Origin: Allobacillus halotolerans
Lineage (GTDB): Bacteria > Bacillota > Bacilli > Bacillales > Alkalibacillaceae
Assembly (NCBI RefSeq): GCF_018967645.1
Contig: NZ_JAHLZF010000009.1
Coordinates: forward strand, 63,679 to 103,791
DNA: 40,113 bases
Direction of reading: 5' to 3'
Numbering within the stretch: the first letter of the stretch is position 1; each line of letters starts with the position of its first letter. Below, one piece after another: positions 22,675 to 31,852 of this stretch. The translations under genes were made by a program, and so were the position numbers. The notes below the pieces were generated by a model. That model was not told the DNA's origin. It ran no database searches and was given only the letters and a program-made list of their open reading frames with translations.

Positions 22675-23532
22675 ATGAAAAAGGTATATTTTGCTCTAAT
22701 GACGTTTCTTATTACAAGCTTTTTAGTCGCATGTAATTCTGGTGAGGAACAGAATGCTAATGATTCCTCAGGAGAAAGTTCTGAATCTCAAGTGGAAAAT
22801 ACGGAGAATGGCAACGAGGCTGAAAAAGAAGACACAACTACGGATCAAGGAAATGGCAATGAAACAGATACAAGTGACTCAAAACAACTTTCTGAGAGTG
22901 ACATTGTCGGATATGAGTTGCAGATTGATTTAATTAACGAAGAAAAGTATGACTACTCTTATGATTCACAGGATAATGAGTATGAGATCGAAGTAGGAAA
23001 TGGAAATACACAAGAGATTACTGGAGAAGACGCAAAAGCTGACTTGGAAGAATTACGTGGATTTGCACATATTGATCCGAATCAGCCGATAGATGATATG
23101 GTTGAAGCAACATTAAGTCATATCAACATTGATATAACCAATTTAGCGGATTATAAATTGGAAACGAACTATAAGCAAGGACCTCAATATAGCGTTGAAC
23201 ATCGAACAGCAAAAGGCCCAGGAAATGGTGAAATTCTTGGTTTTAATCTCTCAGTGACCAAAAACAATAATGATGAATTGGAATATGACTATGAACGAAG
23301 CGGTGAAGCTGTTATCGAAAAAGCGAACGGTGAAGAAACAGAAGGTGCTCACGAAGAAATTGAGAAACTACTGGAAAATGTGAAAATTTCCTCTGACCAA
23401 AGCTTTGCTGAAATAAAGAAAAATGTACTTGGACAGATAGATATCAATGAAAATGACATTCAAGAATTCGAGCTTGAAGTCAAGTACGATAATGAAGAAG
23501 AGATTAACCTAAGTTACGACGTAGACGATTGA
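22675..23532 (+). CDS. YusW-like lipoprotein with duplicated domain
   Basis: 285 residues. Signal peptide MKKVYFALMTFLITSFLVAC with lipobox LVAC (Cys20). A low-complexity acidic linker (Ser/Glu/Asn/Thr, about 22-80) leads to two related domains (about 83-180 and 187-282), each with a beta-rich start and the pattern G-E-(E/D)-x-x-x-(D/H)-x-E-E-x-(E/R)-x-L...DQ/NQ. These match the YusW-like family. Very acidic overall, as in halotolerant species. Function unknown; probably a surface protein. ATG 22675 has AAAGGGG upstream. Confidence 0.75.
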   Translation: MKKVYFALMTFLITSFLVACNSGEEQNANDSSGESSESQVENTENGNEAEKEDTTTDQGNGNETDTSDSKQLSESDIVGYELQIDLINEEKYDYSYDSQDNEYEIEVGNGNTQEITGEDAKADLEELRGFAHIDPNQPIDDMVEATLSHINIDITNLADYKLETNYKQGPQYSVEHRTAKGPGNGEILGFNLSVTKNNNDELEYDYERSGEAVIEKANGEETEGAHEEIEKLLENVKISSDQSFAEIKKNVLGQIDINENDIQEFELEVKYDNEEEINLSYDVDD

Positions 23533-23543
23533 TGTGTAAATAT

Positions 23544-23573
23544 TTCCCGGTGTCTATTACATCGGGATTTTTT
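23544..23573 (+). terminator. Terminator of the YusW-like gene
   Basis: TCCCGGTGT / ACATCGGGA stem with a 5-nt loop and TTTTTT. Confidence 0.8.
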
Positions 23574-23721
23574 ATGACCATTTGTCAATTTCATTGTTAA
23601 AAACCCGTATAAGTTGGTTTAAGTTTATTTATGTATACCAATATGAGATAATAAATATAAGAATTTTGTCAATATTTCATGTTCATTGGTTCAATATTTC
23701 TATGAGGGGAAAGTGATATCA

Positions 23722-23967
23722 ATGGGAAAATTATCAAAAGTACTAGGTGTGGCCGGTGTTGCTGCTGGAGCGACATATCTGTCAAAAAGCGAAAACCGTG
23801 AGAAGTTAAAAAAGCAGTTAAATAAAGGGCTAAATAAGTTTAACAAAACCGATGTGAAAAGTTGGGGCAAGCCATCGGACGTAGAAGATGCCGAAATGGT
23901 GAGTGAAGGCGCGATGACGAGTGTGCAATACTATAATAAATTACAAGGAAAGTCGCAGGGTGAATAG
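23722..23967 (+). CDS. Small protein with hydrophobic N terminus, unknown
   Basis: 81 residues: MGKLSKVLGVAGVAAGATYL, a basic amphipathic stretch (SKSENREKLKKQLNKGLNKF), then an acidic, SAM-like end (AEMVSEGAMTSVQYYNKLQG). The GVAGVAAGATYL start resembles YtxH-type general-stress proteins, but this is weak. ATG 23722 has GAGGGGAAAGTGA upstream; the open frame extends to 23686 without a site. Followed by a long-stem terminator. Confidence 0.65.
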   Translation: MGKLSKVLGVAGVAAGATYLSKSENREKLKKQLNKGLNKFNKTDVKSWGKPSDVEDAEMVSEGAMTSVQYYNKLQGKSQGE

Positions 23968-24010
23968 GCAGTTTAGCTAAACATCAATCGGCATGTTCAG
24001 TAGTAAGGGG

Positions 24011-24062
24011 TCAGTCTCTAACGATGCTAGCAGGAAAGCATTGTTAGAGACTGATTTTTTTA
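24011..24062 (+). terminator. Long-stem terminator
   Basis: TCAGTCTCTAACGATGC (24011-24027) pairs with GCATTGTTAGAGACTGA (24038-24054), a 17-bp stem with one wobble, then TTTTTTT. It follows the 81-aa ORF by about 45 bp. Confidence 0.85.
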
Positions 24063-24118
24063 ACTGCAAAGATGATTCGCTCGTCACTAAAGAGAATGTG
24101 GTGGTAATAAGCAAAGCC

Positions 24119-24166
24119 AAAAAAGGCTTCAACCATCAATAACTGATGATTGAAGCCTTTTTTTGT
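24119..24166. terminator. Bidirectional terminator at the end of the ycl operon
   Basis: AAAAGGCTTCAACCATCA / TGATGATTGAAGCCTTTT stem with flanking A- and T-runs on both strands. It terminates yclQ on the minus strand. Confidence 0.9.
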
Positions 24167-24172
24167 CGTGTC

Positions 24173-25111
24173 TTATTCAATCGCTTCGCTGACAGCACCA
24201 ATCATTTCAGATACTGAAATAATTCCTCCACCAGATAAATACCAGTAGTTTGGATCAAGGTAGACAATTTGGTCTTCTTGATAAGCTGTCGTATTTTCCA
24301 TTAATTTGTTTTCGATTGTTTCTTGAGCCATTGGTTGGTCATTGACAACAGCATCCCGGTCGATGACAAATAAGTAGTCTGGATCTAGGTCGACAATGTA
24401 TTCAAATGAAACGTTCTGTCCATGCTGAGCAACTTCAACATTCTCGTCAGCTGGTTTTACACCGAATACTTCATGCACCATGCCGAAGCGTGAACCAGGT
24501 CCAAATGCACTGACTTTACCACCGTTTGATAAAACGACAAGTGCATCTTCCTCAGTGTTCTCAGCTTTATCTTGTAGCTCTGTAAGTTGTTCATTCACTT
24601 TGTCGACTTCTTTTTGCACCTTGTCTTCTTTGTCAAAGATTTTTCCAAGTAAACCAACATTATGTTCAAATGATTCCATATAGTTATCTGTGTCTAATTC
24701 CACATAAATGGTTGGCGCAATTTCACTGAAATCTTCATAAGCATCTCGTTGACGAGTTGAAATAATAATCAAATCAGGATCCATAGCGTGAATGGCTTCA
24801 AAATCAGGTTCCTTTAAGCCACCGACATGTTCATAGTCTTCAGCGTCATATTCCTCTAAATAAGTTGGTAAAGAATCTTTCGGTACTCCCGCAACAGGAA
24901 GATCCAATGCTTTCATGGAGTCAAGCATACCGAAATCAAAAACAACGACCTTTTCTGGATTCTTTTCAACTTCTACGCCGTCTTCCAGTTTGTGGTCAAT
25001 TGTAATGGTCTCTTTCTCATCGTCAGTATCACCTTGTGCATCGTCCGAACCGCATGCAGCTAAGGCGAAAGTCATTAATCCAATCAATACAATAAACAGA
25101 AACTTTTTCAT
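24173..25111 (-). CDS. yclQ: Siderophore-binding lipoprotein (YclQ/FatB type)
   Basis: 312 residues. Lipoprotein signal MKKFLFIVLIGLMTFALAAC with lipobox LAAC. Periplasmic-binding-protein-like fold of the class III (helical backbone) type: EKVVVFDFGMLDSMKALDLP, GVPKDSLPTYLEEY, GGLKEPDFEAIHAMDPDLII, then ADENVEVAQHGQNVSFEYIV and PDYLFVIDRDAV. B. subtilis YclQ binds petrobactin and its 3,4-dihydroxybenzoyl precursors. It is the last gene of a four-gene operon in the order permease, permease, ATPase, binding protein, as in yclNOPQ. ATG 25111 has AAAGGATGG upstream; the in-frame start at 25162 lies in the end of yclP. Confidence 0.9.
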   Translation of the reverse strand: MKKFLFIVLIGLMTFALAACGSDDAQGDTDDEKETITIDHKLEDGVEVEKNPEKVVVFDFGMLDSMKALDLPVAGVPKDSLPTYLEEYDAEDYEHVGGLKEPDFEAIHAMDPDLIIISTRQRDAYEDFSEIAPTIYVELDTDNYMESFEHNVGLLGKIFDKEDKVQKEVDKVNEQLTELQDKAENTEEDALVVLSNGGKVSAFGPGSRFGMVHEVFGVKPADENVEVAQHGQNVSFEYIVDLDPDYLFVIDRDAVVNDQPMAQETIENKLMENTTAYQEDQIVYLDPNYWYLSGGGIISVSEMIGAVSEAIE

Positions 25112-25143
25112 CTGTAACCATCCTTTGATTTTTGTTAATTTAA

Positions 25144-25902
25144 TTAAGCAAAATAAACACAAACTCTACATTTATCGATTTGTTTAATCGGAATGTCCAT
25201 ATCATATATTTCTTTTAATGTTCCTTGTTCAATGATTTCATTCGTTGGTCCTTGGCGGATGATCTCACCATTTTTCAAAGCAACTACATAGTCTGAATAA
25301 AATGATGCAAAGTTGATATCATGAATAACGAGAATAACTGTTTTCCCTAATTCATCAACAAGTCGTCTTAATACTTTCATGATTTGTACAGAATGCTTCA
25401 TATCCAAGTTGTTTAATGGTTCATCGAGCAAAATATATTCGGTGTCCTGAGCGATGACCATGGCGATGAATGCACGTTGGCGTTGACCACCACTGAGCTC
25501 ATCCAAAAATTGATTTTCGATTTCGTGAAGCTCCATAAACGACAACGCTTCATCGACTTTATCCCAGTCCTCTTGAGTCAAATTACCTTGGGAGTAGGGA
25601 AAGCGACCAAAAGATACGAGTTCTCGAATCGTCAGGCGAACATTCAAGTTGTTGGCTTGCTTTAGAATCGCAACCTTTTTGGATAGCTCGTTACTTTTCC
25701 AGCTGTTGATCTCTTTTTTATCGATCATGATTTCACCGACATCATGTTTAATCAGTCGGCTCACGGCTGAGAGTAACGTACTTTTCCCCGCACCATTCGG
25801 CCCAATGAAGGATGTGATTTTTCCTTTTTTAATATTGACGGAAACATTGTCTACAACGGTTTTATCATTATATTTTTTGGATAAGTTTTTTACTTTAATC
25901 AT
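25144..25902 (-). CDS. yclP: Siderophore ABC transporter ATPase (YclP type)
   Basis: 252 residues. Walker A GPNGAGKST (about 34-42), ABC signature LSGGQRQR (about 135-142), Walker B YILLDEP (about 155-161) and the switch His in VIHDINF are intact. It powers the YclN/YclO permease. The ATG overlaps the yclO stop as ATGA, so translation is coupled. Confidence 0.93.
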   Translation of the reverse strand: MIKVKNLSKKYNDKTVVDNVSVNIKKGKITSFIGPNGAGKSTLLSAVSRLIKHDVGEIMIDKKEINSWKSNELSKKVAILKQANNLNVRLTIRELVSFGRFPYSQGNLTQEDWDKVDEALSFMELHEIENQFLDELSGGQRQRAFIAMVIAQDTEYILLDEPLNNLDMKHSVQIMKVLRRLVDELGKTVILVIHDINFASFYSDYVVALKNGEIIRQGPTNEIIEQGTLKEIYDMDIPIKQIDKCRVCVYFA

Positions 25903-26843
25903 GCTCGACTCTCCTTTAATAGAAGGTAGATGAAGTACACTCCACCGATGAAGTTAATAATGACGCTAATCGTCGTTGAGAAGGTGAAAATTCGTTCAAC
26001 GATCAGCTGGCCAGCCACTAAAGCGATGATGCTGATCAGAATGGCACCAAGAATCAGTATGCGATGTCGATACGTTTTCAAGAACTCATATGCTACGTTT
26101 GCGACCAATAAGCCTAAAAAAGTAATTGGGCCAACGAGAACAGTAGCAACGGAGATCAAGATTGCAATGATGATAAAAAGTCGTTGAACGACCCTGTCAT
26201 AGTCGACACCTAAGTTAATGGCTGTATCTTTTCCAAGCGAAAGAACATCTAAGTATTTTTCGAATTTCAAAAAGTATAATGTCGCTAGTCCCATGATCAA
26301 AAGAGCTACATAAAATAGTTCGGTATTGACGTTATTAAAGCTCGCAAACATTGCATCTTGAACAATTTGAAATTCATTCGGATCAATCAACACTTGCATG
26401 AAGTCAGATAAACTTGAGAAAAATGTCCCGAAAATCAATCCAATCAATAACAGGAAATAAATATTACCTTCTCGTTTGAATAAAAAATGATAGAGGCCTA
26501 AAGAGAATAAAATCATTAAAATAACAGAGATGAAGAAATTCACATGTTGGTTCATTAAGGTCATATGTGTTGAACCGAATAAAAAGATGATAAACGTTTG
26601 AATCAATAAATAAAGTGAGTCCAACCCAATAATACTTGGTGTCAGAATCCGGTTGTTCGTAATTGTTTGAAAGATAACGGTCGAAAAGGCAATGGCACTG
26701 CCTGTCAAGATTATCGAAATAATTTTCATCGTACGTTTTGGCAAAATATAATCCCAGTTGCTTCCTAGGTCGGTGAAAAGGAAGGCTAAAATGAGCACGA
26801 CTGCCAAAACGGATAAAATGACTAGTTTGGTTGAATTACGCAT
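25899..26843 (-). CDS. yclO: Siderophore ABC transporter permease (YclO type)
   Basis: 314 residues, about nine to ten transmembrane helices of the FecCD/BtuC fold; typical stretches are ISIILTGSAIAFSTVIFQTI, NNRILTPSIIGLDSLYLLIQ and VGPITFLGLLVANVAYEFLK. Pairs with YclN as a heterodimer. ATG 26843 has CGGAGAAAG upstream and overlaps the end of yclN by 8 bp. The longer frame (from 26888) begins inside yclN. Confidence 0.92.
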   Translation of the reverse strand: MRNSTKLVILSVLAVVLILAFLFTDLGSNWDYILPKRTMKIISIILTGSAIAFSTVIFQTITNNRILTPSIIGLDSLYLLIQTFIIFLFGSTHMTLMNQHVNFFISVILMILFSLGLYHFLFKREGNIYFLLLIGLIFGTFFSSLSDFMQVLIDPNEFQIVQDAMFASFNNVNTELFYVALLIMGLATLYFLKFEKYLDVLSLGKDTAINLGVDYDRVVQRLFIIIAILISVATVLVGPITFLGLLVANVAYEFLKTYRHRILILGAILISIIALVAGQLIVERIFTFSTTISVIINFIGGVYFIYLLLKESRA

Positions 26844-27786
26844 ATTTCTTTCTCCGTAATAAAAGATAAATGAACATGCCGCTTCCAATCACACCGACCG
26901 TTAATCCGATTGGAATCTCGTAAGGATAAATCAACACTCTTCCTAAAATGTCACAAAACAAGACAAACACAGCGCCGAGTAAAGCGGTATGTGGTAGATT
27001 ACTACGTAAATTATCTCCCTGATAAATGGAGACGATATTCGGAATGATCAATCCTAAAAATGGAATGACCCCAACTGTCAACACAACGACAGAAGTCGAT
27101 ACGGCAACAATGATCAACCCGACATTAACCACTCGTTTATGATTCATTCCAAGGTTAATGGAAAAATCCTCACCCATCCCGGCAATCGTGAACTTATTCG
27201 CAAAAAAGTAAGCGATGAATAGTGCTGGAATACTTATGTATAACAGCTCATAGCTTCCAGATAAGATCATCGAAAAGTCACCTTGCAACCAGGCAGTAAT
27301 CGTTTGAATCATATCGTTTTTATAAGCAAAAAACATTGTGATTGAACCGATGATATTTCCGAACATGATTCCGACCAATGGAATGAATATCGCGTCTTTG
27401 AATTTGATCTTATCGAGTAATTTCATAAATAGAAATGTACCGAGCAAAGCAAAGAAAAAAGCGCTACCTACCCGGAAGAGTGGATTTGCCGCTGAGAATG
27501 CAAGCATGGATACGAGAATACCTAATCTTGCTGAATCCATCGTTCCAGCCGTCGTTGGAGAAACAAATTTGTTTCGGCTTAACTGCTGCATAATCAATCC
27601 ACAAATGGCCATGCTCGCTCCCGCGATGATGATACTGATTAAACGAGGAAGTCGGCTGTGCAATAAAATCTGTTGCTGAAATTCATTTAAATGGAAAATA
27701 TCAGTTAAGCTAATACTTGAAACTCCGATAAAAACAGAGCTTACTGAGAATACAACTAAAGCGATCACTAAGTATCTAATTTTCAT
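26836..27786 (-). CDS. yclN: Siderophore ABC transporter permease (YclN type)
   Basis: 316 residues, FecCD fold: MKIRYLVIALVVFSVSSVFI, LPRLISIIIAGASMAICGLI, MQQLSRNKFVSPTTAGTMDS and VGVIPFLGLIIPNIVSIYQG. First gene of the operon. The ribosome site before ATG 27786 is weak (GAAAG). The upstream region holds a promoter with two Fur boxes. Confidence 0.92.
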   Translation of the reverse strand: MKIRYLVIALVVFSVSSVFIGVSSISLTDIFHLNEFQQQILLHSRLPRLISIIIAGASMAICGLIMQQLSRNKFVSPTTAGTMDSARLGILVSMLAFSAANPLFRVGSAFFFALLGTFLFMKLLDKIKFKDAIFIPLVGIMFGNIIGSITMFFAYKNDMIQTITAWLQGDFSMILSGSYELLYISIPALFIAYFFANKFTIAGMGEDFSINLGMNHKRVVNVGLIIVAVSTSVVVLTVGVIPFLGLIIPNIVSIYQGDNLRSNLPHTALLGAVFVLFCDILGRVLIYPYEIPIGLTVGVIGSGMFIYLLLRRKKYA

Positions 27787-27871
27787 TGCTAATCATACTT
27801 TCATTTCGTAATTCCCCTAGGGTTTGCCAATAAAGAAAATGCGCCGTCCTCTTTAAAACTGGTACATGCAA

Positions 27872-27954
27872 TTGATAATGATTATCATTGTCGCTAAGGT
27901 AAATATTATAATGAAAGTTTTAAGAAATCAAGAGGTAAATGAAAATTATTCTCA
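27872..27954 (-). promoter_or_regulatory. Fur-controlled promoter of yclNOPQ
   Basis: Box 1 at 27872-27892 (TTGATAATGATTATCATTGT..., 15 of 15 positions of the TGATAATNATTATCA consensus) lies just after the predicted start point. Box 2 at 27940-27954 (TGAAAATTATTCTCA, 13 of 15) lies upstream of the -35. Between them on the minus strand are a TATAAT (27905-27910) and a TTGATT-type -35 about 15-17 bp upstream. Fur with iron would block both sides; derepression follows iron starvation. Confidence 0.88.
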
Positions 27955-28227
27955 TTAATATAACATTTTTTGTGAAATGAGAGAGGAGAAAAGTGTAACA
28001 TCAATAATTTTTTCATCATCTGAATTTAAATCAAGTAGTTACTGAATGAAGAACTCCACGACCGATTACATGTAAGAGGAAAGAGTTTGGTCGAAGAGAA
28101 CTCGTCTCGACGCCTGATCGAACGCCGAGCAAATGAATTCGGTCCTAGAGAATCCATATCGCTACTTAAGACCAGACGGCAACGATAAAATCAGTCTTCG
28201 CAAACATATTTAAAGGATCTCATCAAA
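27955..28227. other. Intergenic stretch without a recognisable gene
   Basis: About 270 bp between the ycl promoter and the copper-binding gene terminator. No ribosome site with a plausible ORF. The segment 28060-28180 is richer in GC, with repeated CGA-containing words (GGTCGAAG, CTCGACG, GATCGAACG), and could be a decayed repeat; I cannot assign it. Confidence 0.3.
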
Positions 28228-28259
28228 ATATCCCTAGCCACTTTTGCGACTAGGGATAT
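28228..28259 (-). terminator. Terminator of the copper-binding protein gene
   Basis: ATATCCCTAG (28228-28237) pairs with CTAGGGATAT (28250-28259); a TTTTGAT tail follows on the minus strand. Confidence 0.75.
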
Positions 28260-28296
28260 GAAATAATAATTACGTTTAAGGCTCAATGTAACTCTA

Positions 28297-28623
28297 TTAT
28301 GCAACTTGTTTACAAGCTTCCGCACACTTGCGGCAAGCCTCTGCACATTCTTTACAGTGATCATGCTCGTGTTTTTCACATTCTGTTGCACAATCTTCAC
28401 AAACCTGTGCGCAAAGTTGCGCGAGTTCTTTTTTATACTTTGTGTTTTGAGAAAGGGCTTGTTCGAAAAATGCACAGATATCCGCACATTCGCGGTCGAG
28501 CTTGATACATTCAGCCATCATCTTCACATTATCTTCCTGAAGACATGCATCAAAGCAGTGATTACATGCTGCAACACATTCATGAAGTGTTTGAATTAAT
28601 TGTTGATTTTCTTGATGAGACAC
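28297..28623 (-). CDS. Four-helix bundle copper-binding protein (Csp3-like, YhjQ type)
   Basis: 108 residues, with about 17 Cys placed on amphipathic helices as CxxxC and CxxC (HECVAACNHCFDACLQ; AQLCAQVCEDCATECE; CKECAEACRKCAEACKQ). This is the DUF326/Csp3-type cytosolic bundle that stores many Cu(I) ions in its core. There is no signal peptide, so it is cytosolic. GTG 28623 has AAGGAGGT 8 nt upstream. No CueR or CsoR gene is adjacent. Confidence 0.88.
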   Translation of the reverse strand: MSHQENQQLIQTLHECVAACNHCFDACLQEDNVKMMAECIKLDRECADICAFFEQALSQNTKYKKELAQLCAQVCEDCATECEKHEHDHCKECAEACRKCAEACKQVA

Positions 28624-28760
28624 GTTTATGACCTCCTTGGATTTTATTTCTTACATAGTGAGTTATCCCCAACCTTTTTGTATTTAAACAGTTTCAGAAA
28701 ATTTAATTTATAAAGAATTACTTCAGGCATTCATGATATACTTTCGGTAGGTGATTATTT

Positions 28761-29801
28761 ATGATAACGATTCAAAGCGATCTACGACAATTTCGAGGGA
28801 CTCATTATGAACTGGGTTATCGACAAGGCGAAGAATTAAGCGACTCGCCTATCTTAAAGACGCGCCATAAATATTGGAAATTAAAACGACCACGATTCAA
28901 CATAGACGTTCAGGAAGCGAAATCAGCTTTTCTGCAATTTGCTCCAAAAATTTGGGATGAATTTGAGGGCATTTCTGACGGATCTAAACAACCACTTGAG
29001 AATATTTTGCGAGACTTTGGTGGATATCGGATGGAACCAGAAAGAAGCGGCTGTTCAGTATTTGTCCAAGATGAATTTTTAGTCAGAAATTATGATTTTC
29101 AACCGGTAACTTACGATGGACGGTATATGGTTTATCAACCGACCGATGGAGGTCTGGCGGTGATTGGACCAAGCTCAAGAGTGACGGGACGAATGGATGG
29201 CATGAATGAGTACGGCCTAGCGATCGGATACAACTTTACGCATCGTAAAAAAACAAAGGATGGGTTCGTATGCTATATGATCTCGCGAATGATTTTGGAG
29301 CTGTGTGAAAATGTCGATCAAGCCGTTCAGCTCATCAAAGAATTGCCGCATCGAAATGCCTTTAGTTATATTTTACTCGATCAAACTGGTGAGCATTATA
29401 TTATTGAAGCCAGTCCAAGAGATGTAACCGTACGGCAAGCAAGTGAATGTACCAATCACTTTCTCACGCAAGAAAAAGAGAATCGACATCATATCAAAGA
29501 GTCCCAAACACGATTGGACAAAATCAGTGAACTTAAATCTTCGATGCTTTCACCTGAAAAGGCATTTGAAACATTTAATGCGAAGGACAAAGGAATTTTC
29601 TCGGACAATTACAAAAGCTGGTCGGGAACGATTCATACGTCACTATATCAACCGCGAGCGTTGAAAGCATGGATATCACTTGGCGGAAACCAGCAACCTG
29701 AAGTTTTTGATTTTCAACAATGGTTGAAGGGAAATGATTTTCAACAATCAACACTTACAGGAAAACTCGAAACGGATATTCCAATTGCGAATATGGAATG
29801 A
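28761..29801 (+). CDS. C45-family autoproteolytic acyltransferase/hydrolase
   Basis: 346 residues. N-terminal nucleophile fold: RGTHYELGYRQGEEL, then the conserved GCSVF in which Cys98 is the expected nucleophile after self-cleavage, VRNYDFQP, GMNEYGLAIGYNF, and YILLDQTGEHYIIEASPRDV. The family includes acyl-CoA:6-aminopenicillanic acid acyltransferase and related amidases; in Bacilli these are often uncharacterised linear-amide hydrolases. Start ATG 28761 is preceded by GTAGGTGA; TATACT at about 28737 is a likely -10. No neighbour suggests a substrate. Confidence 0.85.
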   Translation: MITIQSDLRQFRGTHYELGYRQGEELSDSPILKTRHKYWKLKRPRFNIDVQEAKSAFLQFAPKIWDEFEGISDGSKQPLENILRDFGGYRMEPERSGCSVFVQDEFLVRNYDFQPVTYDGRYMVYQPTDGGLAVIGPSSRVTGRMDGMNEYGLAIGYNFTHRKKTKDGFVCYMISRMILELCENVDQAVQLIKELPHRNAFSYILLDQTGEHYIIEASPRDVTVRQASECTNHFLTQEKENRHHIKESQTRLDKISELKSSMLSPEKAFETFNAKDKGIFSDNYKSWSGTIHTSLYQPRALKAWISLGGNQQPEVFDFQQWLKGNDFQQSTLTGKLETDIPIANME

Positions 29802-29955
29802 CAAAGACATGATTGAATATTTCAGGGTGAATTATAGAAGACTTTTATCTATAGTTGATAGAAAAATCGGTTAACCGACTTGTTTATCGGGAAAATGACG
29901 AACAAGATATTCAAAGAACGGTCATGAGTACATTAAATCAAAAGGAGGAAATTTT

Positions 29956-30918
29956 ATGGTCTCATTAGAGGATGTCTTGAGAGCGAGGGAACAAATCGCT
30001 GAGACGATTCACAAAACGCGTATTCTTCGATCCTCTCAGTTATCAGAAATGACAGGAGCGAATATGCTTTTCAAATCGGAGCATTTGCAAAAAACAGGCT
30101 CATTTAAGATTCGTGGAGCAACGAACAGGGTGATCAATGCCGAGAAAGAAGGCGCAAAATACATTACCGCTGCCTCTTCTGGTAACCACGGGCAGGCCGT
30201 TGCCTATATTTCGAATCAGTTAGGCATTCCTGCCACCATTGTCGTTCCAACAGACGCTACAGAGAGCAAAGTGAATGCCATTCGAAATTATAATGGGAAC
30301 GTAGAGTTTGCGGGAACTACGTCAGCCGATCGAATTCCGAAAGCGAAGGAAGTCGCAAAAGAAAATGATGGTGTATTTATTCCACCTTACGATCATCCAG
30401 ATATTATCGCGGGCCAAGGAACAGTCGGCTTAGAAATTACTGAGCAGGTACAAGATGTAGATATCGTTTTTGTTCCAGTCGGCGGTGGCGGTTTAGTTGC
30501 AGGAATCTTGACGGCAATTAAAGAAATCAACCCAAACATTAAGGTTTATGGCGTCGAACCAGAACTCGCGAATGACACAGCTGTCTCATTGCAAGAAGGT
30601 AAGATTATGACAGCCGGAAACCCAGCGAACACGATTGCCGATGGTCTACGAACGGATCAACCTGGCGATTTAACGTTTCCGATTTTACAAAAATATATTG
30701 ACGATCTCATCGTTGTAAAAGAGGACGATGTTCGATTTGCAATGAGCTTCGTTTATGAACGAATGAAACAAGTGATTGAACCGTCCGCAGCTGTTTCCCT
30801 GACCGCAGCATTAAACAGTGATGTAGACATCAAAGGCAAAACGGTCGTGAATGTCTTATCCGGAGGTAATGTGGATTTGTTTAAATTAAACGATCTATTA
30901 GTGAAAACAACGAAATAG
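29956..30918 (+). CDS. Threonine ammonia-lyase (catabolic or serine/threonine dehydratase)
   Basis: 320 residues, PLP fold type II. PLP lysine in GSFKIRGA (Lys51), SSGNHGQAVAY substrate loop, phosphate loop VPVGGGGLVAG. The length equals single-domain TdcB-like enzymes; the C-terminal ACT-like regulatory domain of IlvA is absent, so isoleucine feedback is not expected. It converts Thr to 2-oxobutyrate and ammonia, or Ser to pyruvate. ATG 29956 has AAAGGAGG upstream. A perfect palindrome TCGGTTAACCGA lies at 29867-29878 in the upstream region. A terminator follows. Confidence 0.9.
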   Translation: MVSLEDVLRAREQIAETIHKTRILRSSQLSEMTGANMLFKSEHLQKTGSFKIRGATNRVINAEKEGAKYITAASSGNHGQAVAYISNQLGIPATIVVPTDATESKVNAIRNYNGNVEFAGTTSADRIPKAKEVAKENDGVFIPPYDHPDIIAGQGTVGLEITEQVQDVDIVFVPVGGGGLVAGILTAIKEINPNIKVYGVEPELANDTAVSLQEGKIMTAGNPANTIADGLRTDQPGDLTFPILQKYIDDLIVVKEDDVRFAMSFVYERMKQVIEPSAAVSLTAALNSDVDIKGKTVVNVLSGGNVDLFKLNDLLVKTTK

Positions 30919-30927
30919 AATTAGCCT

Positions 30928-30969
30928 AACGTCTATAGATTGTGAATCTATGGACGTTTACATTTTTTT
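30928..30969 (+). terminator. Terminator of the threonine dehydratase gene
   Basis: AACGTCTATAGATT / AATCTATGGACGTT with a GTG loop and a T-run ACATTTTTTT. Confidence 0.85.
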
Positions 30970-31019
30970 CGTTATACTAGTATCATCGTATTAGAAAGAA
31001 AAGGGGAACCTAGATACAT

Positions 31020-31589
31020 ATGAAAAATGCTCGTTTTAGAGAAAAATTAAAATGGGTGCCACGCTTAGTCTATTTTGATGAAAATGACTATTTACGAGAA
31101 AAAGCACGAGATAAGAAAAAGATCCAAGCATTAATCGATGAAGCGGAACATTTATTCATCAATGAAGATGATTCCAATGAACGTTTTTTCTTAGCTGGAA
31201 CGATGGGGAATCTTTATCGAGTGATCGGAAAATTAAACCGCTCGATCGGATACTTAAATGTGAGTTTGGAAATTGCGAAAGAAAACAAAGATCTTACGAA
31301 GGAAATCATTGCGACCATACGTCTTGGTGAGTCATTAAAATATGCCAACAAGCACGCAAAGGCTTTAACATTATTCGAGCAAGCACTCCACACCGCATAC
31401 GAAAATGACGCGGCGTATATTGATTTTGCCTTTCAGCACAAAGGCAAATGTTTGATGGAAATGGGCCAGTATGAAGAAGCAATGGAAGCCTTTCAAGATG
31501 CCCTTACCATCAGAAGCAGCAAAGGGAATCAAGAACTTGTCGAATCAACCGAACAGGCTATTTTGTATTTAGAAAGCACGAAAATATAG
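31020..31589 (+). CDS. TPR-repeat protein, unknown
   Basis: 189 residues with about three tetratricopeptide repeats (GNLYRVIGKLNRSIGYLNVS; IRLGESLKYANKHAKALTLF; GKCLMEMGQYEEAMEAFQDA). Soluble, no signal peptide; likely a protein-interaction module like Rap/YrrB-type small TPRs, but no partner is in the neighbourhood. The only upstream purine stretch (AAAGGGG) is 11 nt from the ATG, a long spacing. Confidence 0.75.
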   Translation: MKNARFREKLKWVPRLVYFDENDYLREKARDKKKIQALIDEAEHLFINEDDSNERFFLAGTMGNLYRVIGKLNRSIGYLNVSLEIAKENKDLTKEIIATIRLGESLKYANKHAKALTLFEQALHTAYENDAAYIDFAFQHKGKCLMEMGQYEEAMEAFQDALTIRSSKGNQELVESTEQAILYLESTKI

Positions 31590-31597
31590 AATTTAAG

Positions 31598-31631
31598 AGT
31601 GGGTCGCTAAAGGATGCGGTCCACTTTTTTA
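31598..31631 (+). terminator. Terminator of the TPR gene
   Basis: AGTGGGTCGC / GCGGTCCACT stem with TTTTTT. The next 220 bp to the following gene hold nothing I can identify. Confidence 0.78.
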
Positions 31632-31852
31632 GTATGGGTAAAATCTCCGACATAATTGACCACTCAAGATGGGGTAGTGATTGTCGGACAACAACCTTCC
31701 GTAAAGCTTATTTTACTCGTGTAAAAGGTCGTTATAAGCTCACTCCTTGCTCGCTAACGTGTTTAAACATCTCTGTATCGGGAAAATAAACAGTAAGCCG
31801 AACCCAAGAACAAAATCTAAGTGAGTGTTTTGCAACATGGGAGGTATTGTTA

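Noticed and set aside
28191-28599. Other frames overlapping the copper-binding gene
   Set aside because: Shadows; the Cys-rich DUF326 frame with AAGGAGGT and a terminator is clearly the real one.
31633-31846. Remnant of a PadR regulator upstream of the HAAS gene
   Set aside because: PadR genes often precede HAAS genes, but I could not find any PadR-like residues in any frame here.
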